NCBI GenBank assembly: GCA_036843405.1
Contig: DAITSJ010000022.1
Coordinates: forward strand, 1-63,664
Direction: 5' to 3'
Length of the DNA: 63,664 nt
Source of the DNA: DGNJ01 sp002388905
GTDB taxonomy: Bacteria; Pseudomonadota; Gammaproteobacteria; Pseudomonadales; Porticoccaceae
Shown here: positions 36,384 through 45,476 of the stretch, one piece after another
Numbering within the stretch: the stretch's first letter is position 1
Layout of the letters: each line of letters begins with the position of its first letter
The notes under the pieces: model-generated
Databases searched by the model: none
What the model was told of the DNA's origin: nothing
Seen by the model: the letters and a program-made list of their open reading frames with translations, nothing else
Made by a program: the position numbers and the translations under genes

Positions 36384-38258
36384 CTAAGCCTGGCGACCGG
36401 AAACGGTCCTGCAGGCTCCCCGGAGCAGATAGCGGTAGAAACGCTCCCTGATTCCCCTCGCCCGGTCCAGTCCCATCCGTTCCAGAATGGCGTTTTCCCG
36501 TGCGCTCCCGCTCCCGGCAAAAAAACCGGATGCGGCCAGGCGGGCGAGGACCAGCCGCCTGCCCTGGTTTTGCCGAATCCCGTCCAGAACCGGCAGCAAT
36601 TCCCGTTCCGTTTCAGTGTAATCCGAACCAAAAGGAAAGTCCGGAAATTCCCCTGCCGGGACAGCCGCGAAAGCGGGGCGAATCGCCTCCGGCAGGTTGT
36701 TGCGGTGCGGCGCGGGAATCCGGTAACCGGGTTCGATTTTGCCGGCCTTCCTGGCCTTTTCCAGCAATTCCTCCTGAAAACGGGAATCGGTGACTGCCAG
36801 CATGGCGGCGATCACATCCCGGTCGGTGCGCCCCCGCAAATCGGCAACGCCGTACTCGGTCACCACCATATCCCGCAAATGCCGGGGCACTGTCGTGTTG
36901 CCGTAGGTCCAGCGGATATTGGAGACGGTCCTGCCGCCACTTTCGCGGGTGGCGGGAAGAACAATAATGGAGCGGGCGCCCGCCAGTTCGAAGGCCTGGG
37001 CGGCAAAGTTGTACTGGCCGCCGACGCCGCTCACCACCTGGCCGTTTTCCAGGCCGTCGGAGATCACATCCCCCAGCAGGGTGGCCATCATGGCCTTGTT
37101 GACGAACCGGGCCCGTACCCGCCCCCTGCGCTTGGTGTCCTCGTCGCCGTAGAGCGCATTGACAAAATGAACGCTGCGCATGGCCAGTTTGTCCCGCTCG
37201 TCTTCGGCAAGCTCCCCGAGCCGGCGGTAGAAGGCCCGGCTGCCCAGAAAGAAGGCCGCATTGAGCACGCAGCCGTCCACTTCGCGCTCGAGTATGCCCG
37301 CGTCCCGTAAATCCAGGAAAGTTTCCACCAGCATTTCGCTGAGGCCGTGCAGGCCCTCGTCGAAGGGCTCCAGGTGCGATTCGGCGCCGGTTCCCGGCAA
37401 GCGTGCGGCCAGGTCCCGGAACAGGCGGTTGTTGCGGTGGCGGAGAATCAGGCAGTGGGCAACGGCGTCCCCCAGGGAACCGATGCCGATCTGCAGGGTG
37501 CCGCCGTCGGGAACCAGGCGTGCCACGTGCATGGCCGCCGCATAATCGCGCGGATGCACCGCCTCCCGGGGCGGGGCGAAAAGCGGAAACTGGCAGTCGT
37601 CCCCGGCGAGCAGGAAATCGCATTCCCCCCTCGGGATTTCGGCGTCCCCGCCCATAAAAGGCAATTCATCGTTGACCTGGCCCAGGAACAGGAAATCCGC
37701 CCTCCCCTCGCGCCGGGCCGCCAGCAGGTCGATACTGAGATCGGTATTGCAACTCAGGCTCAGGGACGCGCCGTCCGGCTCGCCAGGCCGCCGAGCCAAC
37801 AACTGGGCGATCACGTTGACACCGCGCTCCAGCAGGTAGCCCAGGGCGTGGGTATAGTTGGCGCAGATGTGGTTCTGCTGCGCGCTGGCAACACCCAATT
37901 GGCTGCCGGCCAGGAAGAAGAACTCCTCAACGCGGATATTGGCCGGCAGGGTCCCATTGCGCCGGTCCCCGGCGTAGCGCAGTTCCGGGTACCCGCCGAA
38001 CAGGCGTTCCACCACCGGCCCGAGAAAACGGCCCCGCAGATCGTCCCCGTACCGGGGTACTTCGGGTGTCAGGGCGGTAAGAATGGTCAGGGACAGGTGC
38101 GGATTCCGCGCCGCCCGGTTATAGAGCGCATTGGCCAGGTGATTGGCCTTGCCCAGTCCCAGGGGCAGTGCCAGTACGATGTTGGGCCCAACGCGATCGA
38201 TGACGGCATCGGCGATACTGTCCGCCCGATCCACTGTGAGGGATTGCTCGTTGCTCAC
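36384..38258 (-). CDS. Acetyl-CoA hydrolase/transferase family protein
   Basis: A 624-residue protein of the class I CoA-transferase fold (4-hydroxybutyrate or propionate CoA-transferase, acetyl-CoA hydrolase). The C-terminal acetyl-CoA hydrolase domain shows VVSGVGGQYNFAAQAFE and TTVPRHLRDMVVTEYGVADLRGRTD. The N-terminal and C-terminal extensions make it longer than the usual 430-540 residues. It starts with GTG inside the stop of the FadB/J-like gene (GTGA), so it is translationally coupled to it. It could swap CoA between pathway acids and acetyl- or succinyl-CoA. Confidence 0.82.
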   Translation of the reverse strand: MSNEQSLTVDRADSIADAVIDRVGPNIVLALPLGLGKANHLANALYNRAARNPHLSLTILTALTPEVPRYGDDLRGRFLGPVVERLFGGYPELRYAGDRRNGTLPANIRVEEFFFLAGSQLGVASAQQNHICANYTHALGYLLERGVNVIAQLLARRPGEPDGASLSLSCNTDLSIDLLAARREGRADFLFLGQVNDELPFMGGDAEIPRGECDFLLAGDDCQFPLFAPPREAVHPRDYAAAMHVARLVPDGGTLQIGIGSLGDAVAHCLILRHRNNRLFRDLAARLPGTGAESHLEPFDEGLHGLSEMLVETFLDLRDAGILEREVDGCVLNAAFFLGSRAFYRRLGELAEDERDKLAMRSVHFVNALYGDEDTKRRGRVRARFVNKAMMATLLGDVISDGLENGQVVSGVGGQYNFAAQAFELAGARSIIVLPATRESGGRTVSNIRWTYGNTTVPRHLRDMVVTEYGVADLRGRTDRDVIAAMLAVTDSRFQEELLEKARKAGKIEPGYRIPAPHRNNLPEAIRPAFAAVPAGEFPDFPFGSDYTETERELLPVLDGIRQNQGRRLVLARLAASGFFAGSGSARENAILERMGLDRARGIRERFYRYLLRGACRTVSGRQA

Positions 38259-40360
38259 CGCAGTTGTTGCCAGCCTTTGTCCGGGGCGAACCGCGGGCCG
38301 TGCTCCTCGGCCAGCTTTTCCAGGGCGCCGACGATGTCGTCCACACCCCGCTCACGGGCATAGTGAAGGGGGCCACCGCGAAACGGCGCGAAACCGGTAC
38401 CGAAGATCACCGCGGCATCCAGGGCATCCGGGTCCGCCACCACCTCTTCCCGCAGGCAGGCCACGCAGGTATTGAGCAGCGGCAGCACCAGCCGGTCCAC
38501 CGTCCCTTTCGGCGGCGTGGCCGCTTCGTTCTTGCGGGGGCCGTCGTCGCTCCAGGCGTAGAACCCCCGGCCGGACTTGCGCCCGGTATCTCCTTTTTCC
38601 ACTTTATCGCGCACCCAGGCCGGCACCTCGGGAATATCCCCGCCAAGGTTGTCGCGGAGCATCTCGGCCACGTCCAGGCAGATATCCAGGCCCACCTGGT
38701 CGGCCAGTTCGATGGGACCCATGGGCATCCCGAAATCTACCGCGGCCCTGTCCAGTGTTTCCGGGGCCATGCCCTCGTCCAGTAAAAGCATGGCTTCCAG
38801 CAGGTAGGGCGTGAGCACCCGGTTGACCAGAAAGCCGGGGGCGCTGCGCACCGGTACCGGCAGGCGGTCGATGGCCGCCACAAAAGCCCGGGCGCGGTCG
38901 CGAACCCCGGCATCGGTACCGTCATGGCTGACAAGCTCCACCAGCTGCATCCTGGCCACCGGGTTAAAAAAGTGCAGGCCCAGGAAGCGCGCGGGCTCCC
39001 TCACCTCGCTGCGCAGTGTTTCCAGGGGAATACTCGAGGTGTTGGTGGCGAGAATGGCGCCCGCTTTCATGCGTTCCTCGATTTCCCGATAGACGCTGCG
39101 CTTGATGTCGATTTTCTCCGGTACCGCCTCGATGATCAGGTCGGCCCGGGTTACGCCCGACCCACTGGTATCGGGAATCAGGCGATCCAGGATGTCGCGG
39201 GTGGCGATGTCGCTTCGATGCTTGCGCCGGCACAGTTGCCTGGCGCGCTTGACGGCGCCTGCGATCATGGCCGGGTCCATATCCGAAAGCGTAACCCGAA
39301 ATCCGCTCAGGGCGCACCAGCCGGCGATGTCGCCGCCCATGGTTCCCGCGCCCACCACGTGAACATGGCCTATACCGCCCCCGTTATTTTCTCCCTCAGC
39401 CTTTTTCAGCGCTTCCCGGAGGAAGAACACGCGAATAAGGTTCTGGCCGGTCTTCGAGGTCACCAGCCGGGCGAAGGACTGGATTTCCTCCTCCCGGGCC
39501 CTGGCGACGTCGCCGGCATGGTGCTGCCAGAGGTCGATCAACTGGTAGGGGGACGGGTAGTGTTTGCGGTCGACTTTTTTTTCGGTGTTGACGATCATGC
39601 GCCGGGCGATAAGGGGCCTCACCCAGGCGCTGTCCAGGGCGGCCGCGTAGAAGGGCCGGCGGCTTCTGTTCACATCGCCCCGGGCGGCCGCGCGTACGGC
39701 GTTGGCCACGTGTCGCTCCTGGGTCACGGCGTCTACCAGGCCAAGCGCCCTGGCCCGGCGGGCGTTGACGGACTTGCCGGTGAGCATCAGGGTCATGGCG
39801 TCAACGGGATTGATCAACCGGGGGGCCCGGAAGGTTCCGCCAAGCCCGGGGTGCAACCCCAGCATGACTTCGGGAAAACCCAGGCTTGCGCCTTCGACGG
39901 CCAGGCGGTAGTCGCAGGCCAGGGCCAACTCCAGGCCGCCTCCCAGGCAGGGCCCGTGAATAACGGCAATGGTGGGCACCGGCAGCTCGGCCAGGCGGTC
40001 GACGATGACGTGCCCCCGCCGCAACCGTTCCGCCACCGAGGCGGTATCGGTTTCGCCCCGGAACATGCCCACGTCGGCGCCCACGCAGAAGCCGGCGCGC
40101 TTGCCGGAACGGAGTACCAGTGCCTTGGGAGGATCGTGCTCAAGAGTCTCCAGCACGAGATCGAGTTCCTCGAGCACCGCCTCGTCCAGGGTATTGGCAC
40201 CGCTATCGGCCCGGTCCAGGAGCAGCCAGGCGATCCCGTCTTCATCCCGGGCCAGCCGCCAGTGCTGATGATCGACCTTCTCTGACGAGGCGGCGGGTCC
40301 CAGTTCCAGGCGGTCGCGATCCAGAAATGCCAGGCTGTCGGTGGTCACGGCTTCTCCCAT
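38255..40360 (-). CDS. Bifunctional enoyl-CoA hydratase/3-hydroxyacyl-CoA dehydrogenase (FadB/FadJ-like)
   Basis: A 701-residue beta-oxidation protein. The hydratase domain (about 25-215) has GPCLGGGLELALACDYRLA and GFPEVMLGLHPGLGGT, providing both catalytic glutamates. The dehydrogenase domain (about 320-600) has VHVVGAGTMGGDIAGW and the catalytic histidine in GLHFFNPVARMQLVELV. The start MGEAVTTDS at 40360 overlaps the thiolase stop by one base (TAATG); the longer upstream frame overlaps the thiolase gene and is a shadow. It should work with the thiolase and CoA ligase of this operon. Confidence 0.92.
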   Translation of the reverse strand: MGEAVTTDSLAFLDRDRLELGPAASSEKVDHQHWRLARDEDGIAWLLLDRADSGANTLDEAVLEELDLVLETLEHDPPKALVLRSGKRAGFCVGADVGMFRGETDTASVAERLRRGHVIVDRLAELPVPTIAVIHGPCLGGGLELALACDYRLAVEGASLGFPEVMLGLHPGLGGTFRAPRLINPVDAMTLMLTGKSVNARRARALGLVDAVTQERHVANAVRAAARGDVNRSRRPFYAAALDSAWVRPLIARRMIVNTEKKVDRKHYPSPYQLIDLWQHHAGDVARAREEEIQSFARLVTSKTGQNLIRVFFLREALKKAEGENNGGGIGHVHVVGAGTMGGDIAGWCALSGFRVTLSDMDPAMIAGAVKRARQLCRRKHRSDIATRDILDRLIPDTSGSGVTRADLIIEAVPEKIDIKRSVYREIEERMKAGAILATNTSSIPLETLRSEVREPARFLGLHFFNPVARMQLVELVSHDGTDAGVRDRARAFVAAIDRLPVPVRSAPGFLVNRVLTPYLLEAMLLLDEGMAPETLDRAAVDFGMPMGPIELADQVGLDICLDVAEMLRDNLGGDIPEVPAWVRDKVEKGDTGRKSGRGFYAWSDDGPRKNEAATPPKGTVDRLVLPLLNTCVACLREEVVADPDALDAAVIFGTGFAPFRGGPLHYARERGVDDIVGALEKLAEEHGPRFAPDKGWQQLR

Positions 40361-41671
40361 TAAACGGTTTCGATAAGCATGGCGCCACCCTGCCCGCCAC
40401 CCACGCACTGGCTGGCAATGCCCCGCTTGAAACCCTGCTGCTTCAGGCTGTTGGCCAGGTGCAGCACGATCCGGTTGCCGCTGGTGCCCACGGGGTGCCC
40501 CAGGCTGATGGCGCCGCCGTCGACGTTGAGTCGCTCGCGGGGCAGGCTGCCCAGGGCGCCGTCGAGGCCCAGCACCGAGCGACAGTATTCGTCGCTCTCC
40601 CAGGCTTTCAGGCAGGCCAGGACCTGGGCGGCGAAAGCCTCGTTGATTTCCCACAGATCAATACCGTTGAGGTCCGGCCCGCCATTGCGCTTGAGCAGTT
40701 CCGTGGCGCTGAGCACGGGCCCCAGGCCCATGATGGCGGGATCCAGCGCCGACCACTGACAGTCGACAATTTTGGCCAGTGGCTCCAGATCGTGTTTTTC
40801 CACCGCCGCTTCGGACGCGAGGATGACCCAGGAAGCGCCGTCGGTGATCTGGGAGCTGTTGCCGGCGGTGACCTTGCCCCAGGGTTTCTCGAAAACCGGT
40901 TTTAACATGGACAGCCGCGCCGGCGTGGTATCCGGCCGCACGCCGTCGTCCCGGCTGAAGCATTTTCCGTCGGTGGAAAAAGCGGGCACAACTTCCGAGG
41001 ACAATCGCTCCTCTTCCTGGGCGCGGGCAAGCCGATGGTGGCTCTCGGCGGCGTAACGGTCCGCCTCGTCGCGGCTGATATCGAAGAGATAGCCGAGCAA
41101 TTCCGCGGTCTGCCCCATGTTGAGATCGACAACCGGGTCCGTAAGCCCGCGCAACAGGCCGATAACCGGTTTGAAAAAAGCGGGCCTGAAACGGGCCAGG
41201 TATTTCAGGCGTTCGCCCAGGGTCCTGGCGCCGTTGAGCTGGGCGAACCAGTTCACGGCGCGCTGCCGGAAATACAGTGGCGCCTGGCTCGGCGCCGCCG
41301 GCCAGTACCAGCTCCGCTTCGCCGGCACGGATATCCTGGCAGCCCTTGTCGATGGAGAGCATCCCGGAGCCGCAATTGATTTGCACGGTGTAAGCGGGCA
41401 GGTCGCGACCCAGCCCCAGTCGCAGCGCGGCCACCCGCGCGGGGTTCATTTCCCCGGCCAGGACGTTGACGCACCCGAGAATCACCCGGTCGACGGCTTC
41501 GGCCGGGAAAGGCTGGCGGAGCAGAAGCGGCCGGCCACACTGGACGGCCAGGTCCACCGGCGTAAAGGGGCCGGGTTTACCCGTCGCGCGCAGGAAAGGC
41601 GTGCGGGCGCCGTCGACAATATAGACGGGGCGGGTCCTGCTTGCGGATTTTCCCTGCTTGGCTGGAGAGAT
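40360..41671 (-). pseudogene. Thiolase (FadI/acetyl-CoA acyltransferase-like) with frameshift and no normal start
   Basis: The thiolase reads in two frames. The N-terminal part (41671 down to about 41287) contains RPVYIVDGARTPF, the nucleophilic cysteine in NCGSGMLSIDKG and LVLAGGAE. The rest continues one frame over from SQAPLYFRQRAVNWF, with NEAFAAQ, GGAISLGHPVG and the C-terminal ASQCVGGGQGG. The family motif GGAESMS is cut at about 41286-41290, as if some 8 bases between GAG repeats were lost. There is also no ATG, GTG or TTG in frame between the stop at 41705-41707 and the conserved core; only an ATC at 41671 sits 8 nt after AGGGAGG. It is either a decayed gene or carries sequencing errors. 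Everything else matches an active thiolase. Confidence 0.8.
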
Positions 41672-41754
41672 AGAATCGTCCTCCCTACGGATACTTCCTT
41701 GAAACTAGATGGTATTGGCCGGGGAAGCAAGCTCTAAGGTGGAAACCGGGCGCC

Positions 41755-42390
41755 TCAGACCGGCCGCCATTGATCCAGGCCAATAAAGCGCAGGCCGCGA
41801 TCCACCAGGGCCGGCAACACCGAAGGCAGTACTGCCGCCGTCCGTTCCGGGTGATTGTGGCGTCGCCGGCCATCGTGAAGCAAAACGATATCTCCCGCCG
41901 CTGCCCCCTGAAGGCGGCGTCGTATCCCCCGGCGGGTCGCCAGGGGTCCCCAGTCGATGACGGAGCGGCTCCACAGCACGGTCATCATACCGTGGCCGGC
42001 GGCTGCATCGAGCATAACCGCATGGCGCTGCCCGTAGGGCGGACGGAACCAGCGCGGCGCCACGCCGGCAATATCCGCAATCACCTGCCGCGACAATGCC
42101 ACTTCGCGCCTGAGTGTCGAGTTCGCCAGGAACCAGGCCCGGCGATGGCTGTAGCAATGGCTGCCAAGGCTGTGCCCTTCAGCGACAATCCGCCGCACCA
42201 GTCCGGGCCAGTTGCGGGCAGCGGTGCCCAATACGAAAAAAGTCGCCGGGCAGCCGTGCTCGGCCAGAATATCCAGAATCCGGGGAGTGTGGTAGGGATC
42301 GGGGCCATCGTCGAACGTGAGCGCCACCCGGGGCCCGTCAATGTGACTGAGCAATTTGTTCGACAACACCGTGCCGGGATGATTTGCCAA
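41755..42390 (-). CDS. Polysaccharide deacetylase (NodB domain)
   Basis: A 211-residue carbohydrate esterase-4 type protein. The metal motif is TFDDGPDPY near residue 25, SLGSHCYSHR supplies the two metal histidines, RWFRPPYGQR follows, and the end has IVLLHDG. It removes acetyl groups from N-acetylated sugars. No signal peptide is seen. The start is uncertain: a TTG at 42390 gives full length and overlaps the YkoP-like gene by 53 bp; a GTG at 42369 is possible. Part of a three-gene operon with a glycosyltransferase. Confidence 0.82.
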   Translation of the reverse strand: MANHPGTVLSNKLLSHIDGPRVALTFDDGPDPYHTPRILDILAEHGCPATFFVLGTAARNWPGLVRRIVAEGHSLGSHCYSHRRAWFLANSTLRREVALSRQVIADIAGVAPRWFRPPYGQRHAVMLDAAAGHGMMTVLWSRSVIDWGPLATRRGIRRRLQGAAAGDIVLLHDGRRRHNHPERTAAVLPSVLPALVDRGLRFIGLDQWRPV

Positions 42391-42943
42391 AATTGGTAAT
42401 CAACTCCTGTCGAGTCATCCAGAAACCGTGGGGGTGCAAGCGCTTGCCCTCGCGCCGGGCCAGCGCCGGGAAAAAAGCGCGCAACAACAGGCGGAAATGC
42501 AGTGCCCGCAAACGGGTCCGCCAGTGGTCGGGCAAAGGCTCGATGACAAAACCCACTTTTTCACCGTGGGCGCGGAACCAGGTAATGCCGTGAAAGGCGA
42601 CGATGGCGGAAAATTCAGGCTCGCTTTGCACCCGCGCGGCCAATTGTCTCAGCGAGGCAAACAGCTTGCTGCGAAAATCCAGTGCCCGACGGATGCCGGT
42701 ACCGTCCCGCTCGCCCCGGTTGATAAAAGCCCCGTGATTGAAATGAAGGATCCCCAGCAAATCGCCCCGGCGGATCACCACACCATTGGGCAAACATTTA
42801 TCGTCGGCTTTCCAGGGTTCCAGCGACAAACTGAGCAAAGAATCGATGCGGCGCACCCGGTGCCAGCGGCGCCAGATATTGTCGAAACAGCGGAAACACC
42901 ACCGGAAGAAATTTGCTGGCCAGTGCCACAAGCGTGTGCTCAT
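42338..42943 (-). CDS. YkoP-like protein of unknown function
   Basis: A 201-residue basic protein, rich in Trp and Arg at the N-terminus (WRRWHRVRRIDSLLSLSLEPW). The middle contains VIRRGDLLGILHFNHGAFINRG and the C-terminal part RLRALHFRLLLRAFFPALARR. Placement between a glycosyltransferase and a polysaccharide deacetylase recalls the Bacillus YkoP family, but that match is from memory. It overlaps the glycosyltransferase gene by ATGA and the deacetylase gene by about 50 bp, so all three are coupled. Possibly a lipid- or sugar-linked envelope function. Confidence 0.55.
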   Translation of the reverse strand: MSTRLWHWPANFFRWCFRCFDNIWRRWHRVRRIDSLLSLSLEPWKADDKCLPNGVVIRRGDLLGILHFNHGAFINRGERDGTGIRRALDFRSKLFASLRQLAARVQSEPEFSAIVAFHGITWFRAHGEKVGFVIEPLPDHWRTRLRALHFRLLLRAFFPALARREGKRLHPHGFWMTRQELITNFGKSSRHGVVEQIAQSH

Positions 42944-44274
42944 TTAATTGCCGCCTCGCGGACCGCCGTGCCGTCGGCGCACGCCATGATCATTTTCGCC
43001 ACCTCCGAGGCACCATGCCGACGTCCCTGGGCCGCGGCCCGGTCCTGCCACTCGGTGAGTCGTCCCGGCTGCGCGAACAAACGTCCCAGATGGTCACCGA
43101 GTGCGCTGGGGGGCACCAGGCACCCGATCCGGTGCTGCTCGAGAAAGCGCAGGTTGTGACCCTCCTGTCCGCCCAGGGAGCAGGTGGCCAGGAAGGGTCG
43201 GCCACAGGCCAGTGCTTCGCTGACAGTCAGGCCGCCCGGTTTACCCACGACCACGTCCGCCGCGCTCATCAACAGCGACATGTCATCGGTCCAGTCGAAA
43301 ACCTTGAGTGTGTCGGGATAGGCTTTTGCCAAACGATCCAGAATATGGCGATCCTTTGCCATTGTCCCGGGGGCATTGACCAGAAGCCGGACATTGTTCC
43401 GCGCGTCGGCGAGAATCTCCCGCACCGAGGCCAGGGTGCCGATACTCTGGCCACCCCCGGTAATCAGCGCCGTGGGCCGTTCGTCCAGGCCCAGTTCCCG
43501 CCGGGCCCGCTGCCTATCGCGGGGCTGTTCGAATGCCGGCATCAGGGGAATCCCCGTAACCCGTATACGGTTTGCGGCCACGCCCCGACGGGTGAGCATG
43601 TCGGCGGTGGCCGGGTGGGCCACGCAATAGTACCGCGTCGATCCGCGAACCCAGACGCCATGGATACCATAATCGGTGATGACCCCGATCAGGGGCTGCC
43701 TGACCGCACCGGTTGCGACGGCACGATCCAGCAGGGCGTTCGGGTACATCTGGGTGGCCACCAGCACATCGGGCCGACGACGCTGCACTTCGTCTTTCAG
43801 ACGCTTGGCGAGGATGCGATAGATAAGCTGGAGCAAGCCGCGCAGCATGAGCCGGTTGGCCGGGTGGCGGCGGCTTTCGCAAACGCCGTTAACCAGGGTA
43901 TTGATCAGCGCCGTGTCCAGGTTCCGGTAGGGCATGGCGTACCAGGGCCGGTCAGCGATTTCCGGGAACCAGCGCCTTTGCTGCTCGGCGAGAAAGCCGG
44001 CAATATCGGCATCGGCGGGCAGTTCCCCCGCCAGTTGCCGATACAGCTGACGGTCGAGATCGTAGAGGCGCTGGTAGAGAGCCGGCCGGGATTCGACCAT
44101 GCGCAGATAGCCGTCCTTGATGGCGGCGCTGACCCGGGCATCGACAATGCTGTGGATGTCGACGGTCTCGGTCTCGATACCGTCCACCTGGCGGCGCAGG
44201 GCGATATCGATGGCCTCGGCGCAACGGGAGTGGCCCCTGCCCGGACTGGAAATCAAAAACAATACCTTCAACAC
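42940..44274 (-). CDS. MGDG-synthase/MurG-like glycosyltransferase (GT28)
   Basis: A 444-residue two-domain GT-B glycosyltransferase of the monogalactosyldiacylglycerol synthase/UgtP type. The N-terminus VLFLISSPGRGHSRCAEAI is the acceptor-domain glycine motif, ITDYGIHGVWVRGSTRYYCV is typical of MGDG synthases, and the nucleotide-sugar site is VVVGKPGGLTVSEALACGRPFL. It likely glycosylates a lipid at the membrane. First gene of the operon with the YkoP-like and deacetylase genes, which suggests a glycolipid or lipid-anchored glycan whose sugar is then deacetylated. Confidence 0.8.
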   Translation of the reverse strand: MLKVLFLISSPGRGHSRCAEAIDIALRRQVDGIETETVDIHSIVDARVSAAIKDGYLRMVESRPALYQRLYDLDRQLYRQLAGELPADADIAGFLAEQQRRWFPEIADRPWYAMPYRNLDTALINTLVNGVCESRRHPANRLMLRGLLQLIYRILAKRLKDEVQRRRPDVLVATQMYPNALLDRAVATGAVRQPLIGVITDYGIHGVWVRGSTRYYCVAHPATADMLTRRGVAANRIRVTGIPLMPAFEQPRDRQRARRELGLDERPTALITGGGQSIGTLASVREILADARNNVRLLVNAPGTMAKDRHILDRLAKAYPDTLKVFDWTDDMSLLMSAADVVVGKPGGLTVSEALACGRPFLATCSLGGQEGHNLRFLEQHRIGCLVPPSALGDHLGRLFAQPGRLTEWQDRAAAQGRRHGASEVAKMIMACADGTAVREAAIK

Positions 44275-44378
44275 TGCTCCCCTGTCTGCGTTCGCAGCGA
44301 TCTTCCAGGAACCTCTAAACCGTTGCTTTCAAGTCGGGTCGTGCCCGGCCCGGCCTGTACCTTTCAACCGGCCTCCAG

Positions 44379-45374
44379 TCAGCCCGCCTCCAGAAGGTGG
44401 ACGCTGAACCACTGGTTGGGATCGCACCAGGTGTGACGGGGCCGGAATCCCACGGAACCCGCAAGTGCGCGAAAGCCCGACACCGTGTATTTGTACGAAT
44501 TCTCGGTATGGATCCTTTCTCCCCGGGCGAAATGGAAGTCCTCCCCCGCCAGGGTCACCCTTTGGGATTCGAGGCTTTCCAGGTGCATCTCGATCCGGCT
44601 CTCACGCTCATTGAAAAAGGCGCTATGGCGAAAACGCCGCGGCTCGAAATTACCCCGGGTCAGCCGATTGACGTGGTCGAGCACATTGAGGTTGAAGCGG
44701 GCCGTGATCGACTCGCTGTCGTTATAGGCGGCGGTCAGTATGTCGCTGTCCTTGCGCAGATCGACACCGATCAGCACCGCGCCGTCATCGCCGCAGGCCC
44801 GGTGCAGGTGTTTCAAGAAGCGCGCGGCCTGGTCGGGTTCGAAATTGCCAATGGTTGAACCGGGAAAAAACAACAGCCGCTGGCCGTCGGGCAGGGCTTC
44901 CGGCAGTTCGATCCCGTCGCTGTAATCGTCACAGACAGCATGCACGGTCAACCAGGGATAGCGCGAAACCAGGTGTCGCGACGCATTGAGCAGGTGGCTC
45001 TCGGTAATCTCTAAGGGAACATAGACGTCCGGCTTCAAGGCGTCGAGCAATAGCTCCACCTTTTCGCTGCTGCCGCTTCCCGGTTCAATCAGCATCCTTC
45101 CCCGGCCCGCTGCTTCAGCCATTTCTTCGCCGTGCTTGCGGAAAATCTCGCGCTCGGTGCGCGTCAGGTAATATTCCGGAAGCGCTGTTATACGGTCGAA
45201 AAGCGCCGCTCCCTCGCTGTCGTAAAAGTATTTTGGCGGAATGGATTTGGGCATCTGGCGAAGGCCGGTCAGGATTTCCGCCGCGGAATCTTCGGCCTTG
45301 CGCCGCCGGCAATAGAAATAAAAACGGTCGGGATCTTCGGCGGCAATATCCATGGGCTCCGGCGCTGCTGTCAT
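44379..45374 (-). CDS. egtD: L-histidine N-alpha-methyltransferase (EgtD)
   Basis: A 331-residue SAM-dependent methyltransferase that trimethylates histidine to hercynine, the first step of ergothioneine synthesis. The N-terminus KSIPPKYFYDSEGAALFDRIT and LTRTEREIF are characteristic, LIEPGSGSSEKVELLLDAL is the SAM motif, and FPGSTIGNFEPDQAARFL follows. It lies 93 bp downstream of egtB on the same strand. Confidence 0.93.
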   Translation of the reverse strand: MTAAPEPMDIAAEDPDRFYFYCRRRKAEDSAAEILTGLRQMPKSIPPKYFYDSEGAALFDRITALPEYYLTRTEREIFRKHGEEMAEAAGRGRMLIEPGSGSSEKVELLLDALKPDVYVPLEITESHLLNASRHLVSRYPWLTVHAVCDDYSDGIELPEALPDGQRLLFFPGSTIGNFEPDQAARFLKHLHRACGDDGAVLIGVDLRKDSDILTAAYNDSESITARFNLNVLDHVNRLTRGNFEPRRFRHSAFFNERESRIEMHLESLESQRVTLAGEDFHFARGERIHTENSYKYTVSGFRALAGSVGFRPRHTWCDPNQWFSVHLLEAG

Positions 45375-45431
45375 AGGGTCCTTTCCTTTTGCGGTTTCGG
45401 TTGCCCTTTATTTATAGCCCGTCCGCTGCCA

Positions 45432-45476
45432 TTGATCAAAGCGGTGTTTGATTAAAGTGGCTATTGATTAAAGCGA
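45432..45476. repeat. Three 13-bp direct repeats at the egtB-egtD junction
   Basis: TTGATYAAAGYGR occurs three times at 45432-45444, 45448-45460 and 45464-45476, at an exact 16-bp period. The last copy overlaps the egtB stop codon. No function is known; a slipped-strand repeat or a processing/binding site between the two genes are options. Confidence 0.6.

Noticed and set aside
41253..41671. Separate short thiolase-like gene in front of a second thiolase gene
   Set aside because: Neither part has all active-site motifs; together they make one thiolase, so a frameshift explains the data better than two genes.
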